DNA from: JAICTV01 sp035634055
GTDB taxonomy: Bacteria; Planctomycetota; Phycisphaerae; Tepidisphaerales; Tepidisphaeraceae
Direction: 5' to 3'
Length of the DNA stretch: 64,000 nt
Assembly: GCA_035634055.1 (NCBI GenBank)
Contig: DASQDR010000048.1
Span: forward strand, 49,682-113,681
Positions 50,964 to 60,043 of the stretch are shown here, in pieces. Position numbers and translations under genes: made by a program. Below the pieces are notes generated by a model, which did no database searches, was not told the DNA's origin, and saw nothing but the letters and a program-made list of their open reading frames with translations. The first letter of the stretch is position 1. Every line of letters begins with the position of its first letter.

Positions 50964-51926
50964 ATGGCTGAGACGCGAAGGTTACCCGGCATTCACCACG
51001 TGACGGCGATCACCGCGGACGCGCAGAAGAACGTGGATTTTTACGTCGGCGTGCTGGGGCTGCGGCTGGTGAAGCGGACGGTGAACTTCGATGACCCATC
51101 GAGCTATCACCTCTACTACGGCGACGCGCTGGGTCGGCCGGGGACCATCATGACCTTCTTCGCCTGGCCCGGCGCGCCGCGCGGGCGGGTCGGGCCGCCG
51201 CAGGTCGTCGCCACCAGCTTCGCCGTCCCCCCGGCGGCGCTGGGCTACTGGACGGAACGGCTCAAGCAGCACGGCGTCGACGTGCAGGCCGCCCCGCCGC
51301 GCTTCGGCGATGCCGTGATCGGCTTCGCCGACCCCGACGGCATGCGCCTGGAGATCGTCGGCACCGACAGCGCCTCGGCCAGTGCATCGCCCGGCGGCGG
51401 TGATAACGACAACGCCCTGCGCGGCTTCCACGGCGTGACGCTCTCGGAAGAAGGGTACGAAAACTCGGCCCGGCTGCTCACGGAGTTGATGGGCTTCCGC
51501 GCCGACGGCAGCGAGGGCAACCGCTTCCGCTACCGTGCCGGAGGCGATGCGGCATCGGGGGGCGGCTTTGCCTCGGTCGTCGACCTGCTCTGCCAGCCCG
51601 ACGGGCGGCACGGGACGCTCGGCGCGGGCATCGTCCACCACGTCGCCTTCCGCACGCCCGACGACGCGCAGCAGCAGGCGTGGCGCGGCGAGATCGTGCG
51701 GCGGGGGTTCAACGTCTCGCCGGTCATGGACCGCACCTACTTCCACTCGATCTACTTCCGCGAGCCCGGCGGCGTGCTGTTCGAGATCGCCACCGACCCG
51801 CCCGGCTTCACCGCCGATGAATCGCCCGAAGCGCTGGGCCAAAAGCTGATGCTCCCGCGCGCCGTCGAGGCGCACCGGGCGGCGCTGGAAAAGTTGCTCC
51901 CGCCGCTGCGCGTGCCCGGCAACTAA
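50964..51926 (+). CDS. VOC-family ring-cleaving dioxygenase-like protein
   Basis: The 320-residue protein has two glyoxalase/VOC modules. Module one (about 7-135) has GIHHVTAITADAQKNVDFYV, GVLGLRLVKRTVNFDDP and DPDGMRLEIVG. Module two (about 152-290) has GFHGVTLSEEGYENSARLL, IVHHVAFRTPD and EPGGVLFEIATDPPGF. The metal ligands (His, His, Glu) are in place. This is the MhqO/LinE-like group that opens aromatic rings or detoxifies quinones. ATG 50964 begins MAETRRLPG; no strong SD. Confidence 0.82.
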   Translation: MAETRRLPGIHHVTAITADAQKNVDFYVGVLGLRLVKRTVNFDDPSSYHLYYGDALGRPGTIMTFFAWPGAPRGRVGPPQVVATSFAVPPAALGYWTERLKQHGVDVQAAPPRFGDAVIGFADPDGMRLEIVGTDSASASASPGGGDNDNALRGFHGVTLSEEGYENSARLLTELMGFRADGSEGNRFRYRAGGDAASGGGFASVVDLLCQPDGRHGTLGAGIVHHVAFRTPDDAQQQAWRGEIVRRGFNVSPVMDRTYFHSIYFREPGGVLFEIATDPPGFTADESPEALGQKLMLPRAVEAHRAALEKLLPPLRVPGN

Positions 51927-51946
51927 GCGCGGGGCGGACGGCGCCC

Positions 51947-52720
51947 TCAGGTAATGCGCTTGTGCATCCAGATCACTTCGCCGGTGGTGTGGGCGAGGTC
52001 GCCGCGGATGCAGGCGACGATGACGCGGGCGACCTCTTCGGGGTGGAGCGTCTTTTCCCTCGGGTACTGCTCCTCGCTGGCCAAGCCGCGAAACATCTCG
52101 GTTTCGACCGCCCCCGGGGCGACGGTGTGGACGCGGATGTTGTGCGGCTCCCCCTGGCGCGCCAACTCTAGTCCCATGAGGTTGATGCCGGCCTTGGCGG
52201 CGCCGTAGGCGAAGAAGCCGGTGAACGGGTCGCGCGCCGAGAGCGACGAGAGGTTGACGATCACCCCGCCCCCCTGCCGGCGGAAGATCGGCCAGGCGGA
52301 GCGGGCGAAGTAGAACGTGGCGGAGAGGTTGGTGTCGAGCACCCGCCGCCACTCGTCGGGCGTCATCTGTTCGATCAGGCGGAGCGGCGCGTAACCCGCG
52401 TTGTTGACGACAACGTCGAGCCGGCCGAAGGCTTCGACGGCCGTCGCGACGACGCGCTCGACATCGTCGAGCCGGCTGACGTCGGCGTCCACCGCCAGAC
52501 CGCCGCCGCCGCCGCACGCTGCGCAGGTCGCCTCGACGTCCGCCCGCGTCCGCGCAACCGCCACCACCGCGTACCCCGCCGCCGACAGCGCCAGCGCCGC
52601 CGCGCGGCCGATGCCTTTGCCAGCGCCGGTGACAATAGCGACGGGCTTGCCCCTGCCGCCGGTCCCGCCGCCGGCCGATCCGCCCGCGCCTGCGGCGTCG
52701 CTGGCGCCGGCCGCGCTCAC
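51947..52720 (-). CDS. Short-chain dehydrogenase/reductase
   Basis: A classical SDR of 257 residues: TGAGKGIG for the cofactor, NNAG, the catalytic Ser in NLSSLS, YGAAK with Tyr and Lys, and VAPGAVETEMFRG. The 20-residue Ala/Gly-rich N-terminus is a linker. GTG 52720 overlaps the TGA of the upstream mutarotase gene (GTGA), so the two are coupled and may act on related sugars. The exact substrate is unknown. Confidence 0.82.
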   Translation of the reverse strand: MSAAGASDAAGAGGSAGGGTGGRGKPVAIVTGAGKGIGRAAALALSAAGYAVVAVARTRADVEATCAACGGGGGLAVDADVSRLDDVERVVATAVEAFGRLDVVVNNAGYAPLRLIEQMTPDEWRRVLDTNLSATFYFARSAWPIFRRQGGGVIVNLSSLSARDPFTGFFAYGAAKAGINLMGLELARQGEPHNIRVHTVAPGAVETEMFRGLASEEQYPREKTLHPEEVARVIVACIRGDLAHTTGEVIWMHKRIT

Positions 52721-53634
52721 AGGGCCTCGGCGTGAATCGACAGCCGCATCGCGTGCCGCCCGCCCGGCGGGAGGCGCAGCGCGTTGTCGCGGGCGTTGCA
52801 CGTTTCGACGCAGACGAACTTCGGCCAGTCCTCCGCCGGCAGGTCGGCCATGCTCGTGATCTTGTCCGACCACGGGTTCCACACGACCGTGGTGCGCGAC
52901 CCGTCCTTCGCGAGCACGATCCGCCGGCCGAGCACCGGGTCGACGATCGTGCAGGTGGCGGGGGTGTCGAGGTAGACGCGGTCGGTCGGGCCGGCGAAGC
53001 GGAGCGGGTCCTCGCGGTCGGTGAAGCGGCTCATGCCGCGGTTCTTGTCGAGAAAGTCGGTGTCGGCCAGCCCAGAAACGCTGATCTGCCGGACGTCGCC
53101 AACGTGGAAATACGTGTGCAGCGCGTTTTCGAACGGCAGCTCCTGCGCCGAGCGGTTTTCCACCTCCATCTCGATCGCGAGCGTCGCCGCGACGGTCACG
53201 TTCAGGCGGAGCGCAAAGGCGTGCGGGAAGTTCGCCGCGGCCAGCATCTCCGGCGTGGACGAGAGCGCGAAGGACACGCGGACGTCGTCGCCCTGGCGCG
53301 AGATCGCTTGCAGCTCCCACGCGCGGGTGCGGACGAAGCCGTGCATGGCGGCGGTGTCGGTGCCGTGGCGCGGGCCGAACCACGGGAAGATCACCGGCAC
53401 GCCCGCGCGGATGGCCTTGCTGTCGGCGTAGGCGCTCCTGGGGCTCTGGTAGAGGACCGGCGGGGCGCCCGCGGCGGGGCGATAGTGTGAGACGTGTGCG
53501 CCGTGCAGGTAGACGTGTGCCTCCGCGCCCCCGGGCGCGGTGACGGCCACCCGCGGCAGCCCACCCGCGCCGCCCTCCACGCGTGCTACGCCGGGGATTC
53601 CGAATTGGTTGTTGAGTTCTTCGATGGTGCTCAT
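52717..53634 (-). CDS. D-hexose-6-phosphate mutarotase (aldose 1-epimerase family)
   Basis: The 305-residue protein matches the YeaD-like epimerases that interconvert the anomers of hexose 6-phosphates. Visible features are YLHGAHVSHYRP, IRAGVPVIFPWFGPR, HGFVRTRAWEL with the catalytic His, LHTYFHVGD, and the late glutamate in FVCVETCNA. The length is normal. ATG 53634 begins MSTIEELNNQFG. It is coupled to the downstream SDR. Confidence 0.87.
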   Translation of the reverse strand: MSTIEELNNQFGIPGVARVEGGAGGLPRVAVTAPGGAEAHVYLHGAHVSHYRPAAGAPPVLYQSPRSAYADSKAIRAGVPVIFPWFGPRHGTDTAAMHGFVRTRAWELQAISRQGDDVRVSFALSSTPEMLAAANFPHAFALRLNVTVAATLAIEMEVENRSAQELPFENALHTYFHVGDVRQISVSGLADTDFLDKNRGMSRFTDREDPLRFAGPTDRVYLDTPATCTIVDPVLGRRIVLAKDGSRTTVVWNPWSDKITSMADLPAEDWPKFVCVETCNARDNALRLPPGGRHAMRLSIHAEAL

Positions 53635-53775
53635 GCGTGTGCCGCACACGTTACACGCCGGCGGCGGCGGCGTTAAGCGCGCGGCACGCAATGAGGTGGC
53701 GGCGGGGGGCGTTCAGCGCGCGCGTGTGCGCCGCGAGCAATGAGGTGGTGGCGGCGGCGGACGAGGCGCGCCGAA

Positions 53776-54744
53776 TCAGAAGCGGCGCTCGAAACCGAAG
53801 CGGACGTAAGGCTGATCGCTGATATCGGCCACGAGGTCCGACTCGCGCTGGTCCCAGCCGGTGCTCCACTCGCCGCCGAAGGCGTACCCGCCGGCGACGA
53901 AGAGGCTGGTGTGCTCCCACGGCGTCCAGCGCACGCCCGCCTCCGCGCGGCGCTGCTGGAAGAGCAGCCGGTCGCGCCCGGGAACGTCGTCCACGCTGAA
54001 CGCCTCCTGCCGCTGCTCGAGCGCGCCGTACGCGGTCCAGTTGGGCGACATCTTGTACTCCGCGCGCGCCTCGAAGGTGTCGACGATCACCCAGGTCACG
54101 TCCAGGCGGAACGACTCGTTGGGCTTCCACGTCACGCTGCTGACCGGGATGCCGATCGTGTACGACAGCGCGGGGTCGAACTCGTGGATGTACGCGAAGC
54201 CGGGCAGCGGCACGTCGGGCCAGATCGAGCGGTTGCCGTCGTAATCGACCACCAGGGCGAGCTGCGTGCGCGCGTCGAGCTTTCGGCCGAGCAGGAGGGT
54301 CGCCTTCCCGTACCACGCGCTGGACTCGCCGAACGGGGCGTTGCCGGCGTACCCCAGGCCGACGGTGAAGCCGGCGCGCCAGTCGTAGTAGGTGCCCAGC
54401 TCAAGCCCGACGGCGGCGGAAACGTCGACCAGGTCCTGGTCCAGGAGCGGGATCTCGCTGTCGAGGTTGAAGTAGCTCAGGTCCCAGCCGATGCGCGGAA
54501 TAAGGCGCTCGCGCTGCTCGCGGAAGCGGCCCTGGTAGGTGTAGATCGACATCTGGTAATCGTTGCCGCCGGTGGCCGACGCTTCGGGGAAGATCAGCGC
54601 GTCGCCGCGGGATTCCCAGGTTTCGTTCTCGCTCAGCAGCGGGCGCAGGAGCAGGTCCGGGCCGGTCTGCGCCGCTGCGGGCGCCGCGCTGAAAAGCATT
54701 GCCGCCGCCACCAATGCCGCCGCCGCACAGATCGACTTGCGCAT
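53776..54744 (-). CDS. Probable outer-membrane beta-barrel protein
   Basis: The 322-residue protein has a signal peptide (SICAAAALVAAAMLFSAAPA, cut near AAAQ). The mature part is rich in alternating strands (YQMSIYTYQGRF, WDLSYFNLDSE, FTVGLGYAG, YGKATLLLGRKLD). It ends YVRFGFERRF, a terminal phenylalanine as expected for outer-membrane barrels. It resembles the DUF6268-type proteins common in planctomycetes. It is divergent from the GntR operon. Confidence 0.7.
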   Translation of the reverse strand: MRKSICAAAALVAAAMLFSAAPAAAQTGPDLLLRPLLSENETWESRGDALIFPEASATGGNDYQMSIYTYQGRFREQRERLIPRIGWDLSYFNLDSEIPLLDQDLVDVSAAVGLELGTYYDWRAGFTVGLGYAGNAPFGESSAWYGKATLLLGRKLDARTQLALVVDYDGNRSIWPDVPLPGFAYIHEFDPALSYTIGIPVSSVTWKPNESFRLDVTWVIVDTFEARAEYKMSPNWTAYGALEQRQEAFSVDDVPGRDRLLFQQRRAEAGVRWTPWEHTSLFVAGGYAFGGEWSTGWDQRESDLVADISDQPYVRFGFERRF

Positions 54745-54847
54745 AGGCCCCGCACTATGCCGGAAGCGGCGCGGCGCGGCAAGAACGGGCCCACGGCTCG
54801 CCAGCACACGGGGGCGGGGGCGGATTTTCCCGTTGACGGGTCGAATG

Positions 54848-54869
54848 GTGTATTACTACAGTAGTACAC
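54848..54869 (+). promoter_or_regulatory. Palindromic operator of the YtrA-type regulator, abutting its ATG
   Basis: The 22-bp segment has half sites gtgtattacta and cagtagtacac, an imperfect palindrome of the GTGTAxTACTA type expected for YtrA-subfamily GntR repressors. It ends immediately before the ATG at 54870. A possible -35 (TTGACG, 54833-54838) lies upstream and the -10 must fall within the palindrome. No Shine-Dalgarno fits between it and the ATG, so the mRNA may be nearly leaderless and self-repressed. Confidence 0.65.
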
Positions 54870-55259
54870 ATGAAGCCGGGCGTGTCGCTTCGCGTGCTTC
54901 CGAACCTGGGCGTGCCGATTTACCGGCAGCTCGTCGACCAGGTCCGCGCGCAGGTCGCGGGGGGGCGGCTGGCGGCGGGCGAGCTGCTGCCGTCGGTCCG
55001 CCAGGTGGCCGAGGAGTTGCAGGTCAACCCGATGACCGTTTCCAAGGCTTACTCGCTGCTCGAGCGCGACGGCGTGGTCGAGCTGGTGCGCGGGCAGGGG
55101 ATGCGGGTGAGGGAATCGCCGACCAACGGGAAGGTCCGCCGCGAGGCGATCCTGCCGCTGCTCCAGCAGGTCGCCGCCACCGCCAGGCAGCTCGCCCTTA
55201 AGCCGGAGCAGGTGATCGCACAGCTCAAGCCGCTGTTGGAGGAACCGGACGATGCCTGA
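54870..55259 (+). CDS. GntR-family regulator, YtrA subfamily
   Basis: The 129-residue protein has the GntR winged helix-turn-helix (about 15-80: PIYRQLVDQVRAQVAGGRL, LPSVRQVAEELQVNPMTVSK, AYSLLERDGVVELVRGQGM) and a short C-terminal dimer helix pair (LLQQVAATARQLALKPEQVI). This short form is YtrA, usually the autorepressor of an ABC transporter operon. Here the ATPase gene overlaps its end by eight bases and the permease overlaps the ATPase likewise, matching that role. The inducer is unknown. Confidence 0.88.
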   Translation: MKPGVSLRVLPNLGVPIYRQLVDQVRAQVAGGRLAAGELLPSVRQVAEELQVNPMTVSKAYSLLERDGVVELVRGQGMRVRESPTNGKVRREAILPLLQQVAATARQLALKPEQVIAQLKPLLEEPDDA

Positions 55260-56178
55260 CCCTACCCGTTCGCCTCAGCCGCCAACGCTTCAGCCGCCGA
55301 TCCAGCTCCGCGGGGTGCGCAAGTCGTACGAGAAGGGTGACGCGCTGGCGGGCGTGGACTGGTCGGTGCCGGCGGGCTCGGTCGTCGGGCTGCTCGGTCA
55401 GAACGCGGCGGGGAAGACGACGCTGATCAAGTGCGCGCTCGGCCTGGTCCGCCCCACCGCCGGCGAGGCGACGCTGCTCGGCGAGCCGGCGTGGGAGCTG
55501 TCGGCTGGCGCCAAGGCGCGCGTCGGTTACGTGCCGCAGGTGATCTCGCTCTACCCGTGGATGCGCGTGCGGCACGTGGTGAACTACACGTCGTCGTTCT
55601 ACCCGCGCTGGAACGAGCGGCTGGTCGACGACCTGCTGGGCGGTGGCGCGAGCGCCGGCGGCGTGCCGATGGACGAGCGGGTGGGCAACCTGTCGGTCGG
55701 CACGCTCCAGAAGCTGGCGATCGCGCTGGCGCTGGGGCATGAGCCGGAGGTGCTGGTGCTGGACGAGCCCGCCGCCAGCCTCGACCCCGCCGCGCGCCGC
55801 GACTTTCTGCGCACGCTGCTCGACATCGCCGTGGACGGCAAGCGCACGGTGCTGTTCTCCACGCACATCACGTCGGACCTGGAGCGCGTGGCCGACCGCG
55901 TGGCGATCCTGCGGGGTGGGCAGATCGCGTACGACGGGGAGCTGGACGAGCTGAAGGACTCGGTGAAGCGGCTGCACGTGACGTCGTCGGCCCCGCTTCC
56001 GCCGACGTTCTCCGTGCCGGGCGCGGTGCGGCTGCGGATCGAGGGGAACGAGGCGCTGGTGAGCGTGCGGGACGTGTCGCCGCAGGTCGTCGAGCAGATC
56101 CGCGGGGGCTACGCCGCCACCGTGGGCGTGCAGGACCTGAACCTCGAGGAGATCTTCCTGGAGCTGCATTATGCGTAG
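55252..56178 (+). CDS. ABC transporter ATP-binding protein
   Basis: The product has 308 residues. Walker A is GQNAAGKT (about 50-57), the signature is LSVGTLQK (a weak variant of LSGGQ), Walker B is LVLDEPAASLD, the switch histidine is in FSTH, and a 70-residue C-terminal extension follows. It is the CcmA/YtrB-like exporter type. ATG 55252 overlaps the regulator gene by eight bases. It energises the permease encoded next. Confidence 0.9.
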   Translation: MPDPTRSPQPPTLQPPIQLRGVRKSYEKGDALAGVDWSVPAGSVVGLLGQNAAGKTTLIKCALGLVRPTAGEATLLGEPAWELSAGAKARVGYVPQVISLYPWMRVRHVVNYTSSFYPRWNERLVDDLLGGGASAGGVPMDERVGNLSVGTLQKLAIALALGHEPEVLVLDEPAASLDPAARRDFLRTLLDIAVDGKRTVLFSTHITSDLERVADRVAILRGGQIAYDGELDELKDSVKRLHVTSSAPLPPTFSVPGAVRLRIEGNEALVSVRDVSPQVVEQIRGGYAATVGVQDLNLEEIFLELHYA

Positions 56179-57631
56179 CCGCTACGGGCAGGTCGCCCTC
56201 GCGTACGCCCGCGCGCTGGGCCGCGCATCGGCGCCGCGATGCTGGCAATCCACCTGCTGGTGCTGGCGAGCGGCTTCAGGGGCTTTGCCCTGCAGCGCCC
56301 GCGGTGGCCGATCTTCACCTACCCGGTCCAGGCCCGCGTCGCGATCCTGATCCTCGGGATCGCCGTGTGCGGCGGGCTGGCGCTGGTGGTGACGGCCCAC
56401 GCGAAGGAGCAGTTGGCGGACTGGCGGTCGCGGCTGGTGCCGCGCTTCCGCGGGCCGCACCTGGTGGTGGCGGCGGCGCTGATGGCGGCCGTCGCCTTCG
56501 CGCTGCCGTGGTTGACGGCGCGCTCGCTGCTGGCCGTGCACGAAGGAAGTGACCGGGCGGCTTTCGACGTCACCGCGCTGGGCACGATCGCGCTGACGAC
56601 CGCGGTCGTGGCGATGTCGGCGTGGCTGGCGAACCTTCAGTCGCTGCCGTTCCTGGCGCTGTTCTTCGGCATGTTCACGCCGCTGGCGACGAGCGGCGGG
56701 CAGGGCTTCGTCGGCCACATCCTCTCGGGCGCCTCGCCGGCAGCGTGCTGGGGGATGATCGCGGCGTCGTCGGCGGCGCTGGGGGTTCTGTTCTGGCGGC
56801 TGGCAACGATGCACGAGGGGATGGCGGAGTACGCGCGGCTCGACGTGACGCACGGCCGGCTGCGCCCGGCGATGACCGGCGATGCCCGCGCCCGCCGCGA
56901 GGGCGCCGCCGAGGCGGGAGGCGCCAACGAGTTCCTGCGCGGCACCGCTGCGCTCCAGCGGCCCTGGCCGGCGCACGGCGCAGGCTTCTGGCGCCGCGCG
57001 TGGTACTGGCGGGCCGGCCTGGGGATGGGGCACGTCTACGCCCTGGTGGGCGGCCCTGGTCGCGCTGTGGGGCAGCCTGGTCCCGCACCTCGCCCGCGGG
57101 CACGACGCCGGCGCTGGCGTGTTGGTCGTGGTCGCTCCCCAGGTGTTCGCGCTGATGCTGCCGATCGTGCTCGCCGGGCAGGCATGGCCGCGGCGGTGGC
57201 AGGTGCTTGGGGTGGCGTCGCTCCGCCCGATCCCGCGCAGTCAGTTCATCCGCGAGCAGGGCGCAGCGATGGCGCTCGACCTGGCGATGGCATGGGGCCT
57301 GATCATGCTGGGCGCGCTGCTGCCGTCGGTGATCCTCTACCCGCGCAACTTCCTCAGCGGCGCGATCTGGTTTTCCCTGCTGGCGATGGCGTGCGCCCAG
57401 GTGCTGCTGTTCGGCGCGAACGTGTGGGTGCTGCGGCTGCGATCCGCTTGGCTCTCGCTGGCCACGCTGGCAGGGTCGGCGGCGGCGCAGATTCTGCTGA
57501 TCGCGCTCGTCGCCGCGCTCATCGGGCAGTTCCCACTCCTGGGCGCCGGCTTGGTCGCCCTGCTGCTGCTGCTCGGCGTTGGCATCACCTACGACGCCTA
57601 CCGCCGGTGGCTCATCACCGATTTGAATTGA
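56171..57631 (+). CDS. ABC transporter permease, two compensating frameshifts
   Basis: The reading starts at ATG 56171 (overlapping the ATPase by eight bases) as MRSRYGQVALAYARALG. Near 56217 it must shift to the frame giving RIGAAMLAIHLLVLASG, which runs to about 57040 (helices LVVAAALMAAVAFALPWL, ALGTIALTTAVVAMSAWL). It then shifts back to the first frame, giving WWAALVALWGSLVPHLARG and ending RRWLITDLN. The shifts are opposite in sign. About 480 residues with ten or more hydrophobic segments are recovered. It is the exporter partner of the YtrA-controlled ATPase. Whether the shifts are real or assembly errors is open; both lie in GC-rich runs. Confidence 0.65.
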
Positions 57632-57732
57632 CGCGGGCCCGTTTCGCGGCGAGGCTTTTTGCTGTCCGCCCGCCGCCCGGGCGCGACATTCTCTTGCACC
57701 GTCGCGACCCACTTGCGCCGAAGGAGCCCCCG

Positions 57733-59604
57733 ATGCGCCCTCGTCCCCTGCTGCTCGTCCTCTTGACGCTCTGCGCGGCGCTGGCGCCAACGCTCAACGC
57801 AGCGCCGGCGTCCACCCGGCCAACGTCTGCCAAGGCGGACGCCAAGGCGGGCGCTCGGCCGGTCGTCGCCATCTTCGAGCTCGACACGCCGATCATGGAG
57901 CAATCGTCCGCCGACGCGTTCCCGTTCGGGCCGCAGCCGGTGTCGCTGCGCGAGCTGGTCCGCCGGCTCAACCACGCGGCCGACGACGAGAAGCTCAAGG
58001 CGGTCGTGCTGCTCGCCGACCGCGTCCGCGCCGGGCCCGGGCAGGTCGAGGAGCTGCGCCAGGCAATCGCGCGGGTGCGGGCCAAGGACAAGGAGGTGTT
58101 CGTCCACTCCGACTCGATGCAGTTCGGGGAGTACGTGCTCTTCTCCGGCGCTTCCCGCATCAGCGTCGTGCCCGGCGCCGACCTGTGGGTCAACGGCGTG
58201 CGGGTCGAGGGCGTCTTCCTCCGCGGGCTGCTGGACAAGATCGGCGTGAAGGGGGATTTCGAGCACGTCGGCGCGTGGAAGAGCGCCAGCGAGATGTTCA
58301 CCCGCGACGCCCCCAGCCCCGAGGCCGACGCGATGATGAACTGGCTGGTCGACAGCCTGTACGGGTCGATGGTCGACCTGATCGCGCAGGGGCGAAAGGT
58401 CTCGCCGGACCAGGTGCGGCAATGGATCGACCAGGGCCCGTTCAACGCCGAGCAGGCGCGGTCGGCCGGGGTGATCGACGCGGTCGAGCACCGGCAGGAT
58501 TTCGACGCGATGCTCAAGCAGAAGTTCGGCCAGAACCTCGCGTACGACCGCCGCTACGGCGCGCCCAGGCAGCCGCAGCTGGACTTCAACAACCCGTTCG
58601 CGATGTTCCAGATTTTCGGGGAGATCCTCGGCGGCGGGCAGCGCAAGCAGCCGAGCACCCGCCCGACCATCGGCATCGTGCACGTGGACGGCCCGATCAT
58701 GCCCGGCAGCGGCAAGGGGTCGATCTTCGGCAGCGCGGCCGCTAACAGCACCGAGATCCGCAACGCGCTCGACGACGCCGCCCGCGACAATCAGGTGAAG
58801 GCGGTCGTGCTGCGCGTCGACTCGCCCGGCGGCAGCGCGGTCGCCAGCGAGATCATCCTGGATGCCACCAAGCGCGTGCGGGCGAAGAAGCCGCTGGTCG
58901 TGTCGATGGGGAACGTCGCCGGCAGCGGCGGGTACTACGTCGCCTGCGGCGCCGAGACCATCTTTGCCGACCGCATGACCCTGACCGCCTCCATCGGCGT
59001 GGTCGGCGGCAAGCTGGTGACCACCGAGATGTGGAACAAGGTCGGCGTCACCTTCAAGCCGTACTCGCGCGGCGCCAATGCGGGCATCCTCGCCAGCGAC
59101 CACGCCTTCACCGACCCCGAGCGCCAGCACATGCGGCAGTGGATGGAATCCATCTACGACACCTTCAAGGGGCACGTGACCGAAGCGCGCAAGGATAAGC
59201 TGAAGAAGCCGATCGACGAGCTCGCGCAGGGCCGCGTCTTCACCGGGCAGCAGGCGCTGGAACTGGGGCTGGTCGACAAGATCGGCACCCTGGACGACGC
59301 CATCCGCTTTGCCGCCGAGCGCGCGGGCGTGAGCGATTACGACGTGCGCACGGTCCCGCAGCCCAAGAACTTCATCGAGAAGCTGATGGAGGAAGGCGCT
59401 GGCTCCGAGCGCGACAGCAAGTGGGTCGCCGGCGCCGCGGGTGCTGCGGGCGCCGCGGGGCCGCTGTTCAGCATGGCGCTGCCGTATTTGAAAGGTTTGG
59501 ACCCGGTGCGCGTCGACGCCGTGCGCTCGGCGCTGAGCCGGCTCGAGCTGCTCGGGCAGGAAGGCGTCATCGTCACCATGCCCGGCGTGTTCCTGCCCGA
59601 CTAG
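57733..59604 (+). CDS. sppA: Signal peptide peptidase SppA (67K type)
   Basis: SppA is a membrane-associated serine-lysine protease that degrades cleaved signal peptides. The 623-residue protein has a signal sequence (LLLVLLTLCAALAPTLNA), an N-terminal S49 domain with the catalytic lysine in GAWKSASE (about 183), and a C-terminal S49 domain with DSPGGSAVASE and the nucleophile serine in NVAGSGGYY (about 398). The duplicated form matches the E. coli type. ATG 57733 has AAGGAG at SD distance. The C-terminal 90 residues include an Ala/Gly-rich linker and a further helix. Confidence 0.9.
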   Translation: MRPRPLLLVLLTLCAALAPTLNAAPASTRPTSAKADAKAGARPVVAIFELDTPIMEQSSADAFPFGPQPVSLRELVRRLNHAADDEKLKAVVLLADRVRAGPGQVEELRQAIARVRAKDKEVFVHSDSMQFGEYVLFSGASRISVVPGADLWVNGVRVEGVFLRGLLDKIGVKGDFEHVGAWKSASEMFTRDAPSPEADAMMNWLVDSLYGSMVDLIAQGRKVSPDQVRQWIDQGPFNAEQARSAGVIDAVEHRQDFDAMLKQKFGQNLAYDRRYGAPRQPQLDFNNPFAMFQIFGEILGGGQRKQPSTRPTIGIVHVDGPIMPGSGKGSIFGSAAANSTEIRNALDDAARDNQVKAVVLRVDSPGGSAVASEIILDATKRVRAKKPLVVSMGNVAGSGGYYVACGAETIFADRMTLTASIGVVGGKLVTTEMWNKVGVTFKPYSRGANAGILASDHAFTDPERQHMRQWMESIYDTFKGHVTEARKDKLKKPIDELAQGRVFTGQQALELGLVDKIGTLDDAIRFAAERAGVSDYDVRTVPQPKNFIEKLMEEGAGSERDSKWVAGAAGAAGAAGPLFSMALPYLKGLDPVRVDAVRSALSRLELLGQEGVIVTMPGVFLPD

Positions 59605-59710
59605 GCGGGGTCGCGAATGAATTTTCCTTTGGACGCCGATGCGCGGCGAAATACCATGCGCCGGTCCGTCGTCTCTGGCATGTCCGGAAGGCTATTCTGC
59701 GAGGTTGCGG

Positions 59711-60043
59711 ATGCGCGTGATCGTATGTTTGCTGTTGGCCATGGCGTGCGGGTTCGGGACGTACGTCCTGGGCGCGGTGCTGTGGTCGGCAGCGGACCCG
59801 CAAGGGGCGGGCACGGTCCTGCTCTTCACCATCCCCCCCGCGATTGCCGGAATGGCCGTGCCGGCGCTGTTCGGCGTGATCGCGCTGATCAACCGCTGCG
59901 ACTGGGCGGCCCCCCGGCCGGCGCGGGTTGCGCCGGTGGCCGCCCAGGCCTCGACCGCCGCGCCGCGTCCCGCTCGATCCGCGCCGGCGCCCGCCCGCGC
60001 CGCGTTCGAGTCGGCGGACGATCTCCAACTTGCCGCCGCCTGA
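59711..60043 (+). CDS. Small two-helix membrane protein
   Basis: The 110-residue protein starts at ATG 59711 with GAGG about 8 bases upstream. Two hydrophobic helices (VIVCLLLAMACGFGTYVLGA; LLFTIPPAIAGMAVPALFGV) are followed by a Pro/Ala-rich tail. I do not recognise a family. Its TGA overlaps the start region of the prepilin-like gene, so the two are probably translated together. Confidence 0.6.
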   Translation: MRVIVCLLLAMACGFGTYVLGAVLWSAADPQGAGTVLLFTIPPAIAGMAVPALFGVIALINRCDWAAPRPARVAPVAAQASTAAPRPARSAPAPARAAFESADDLQLAAA

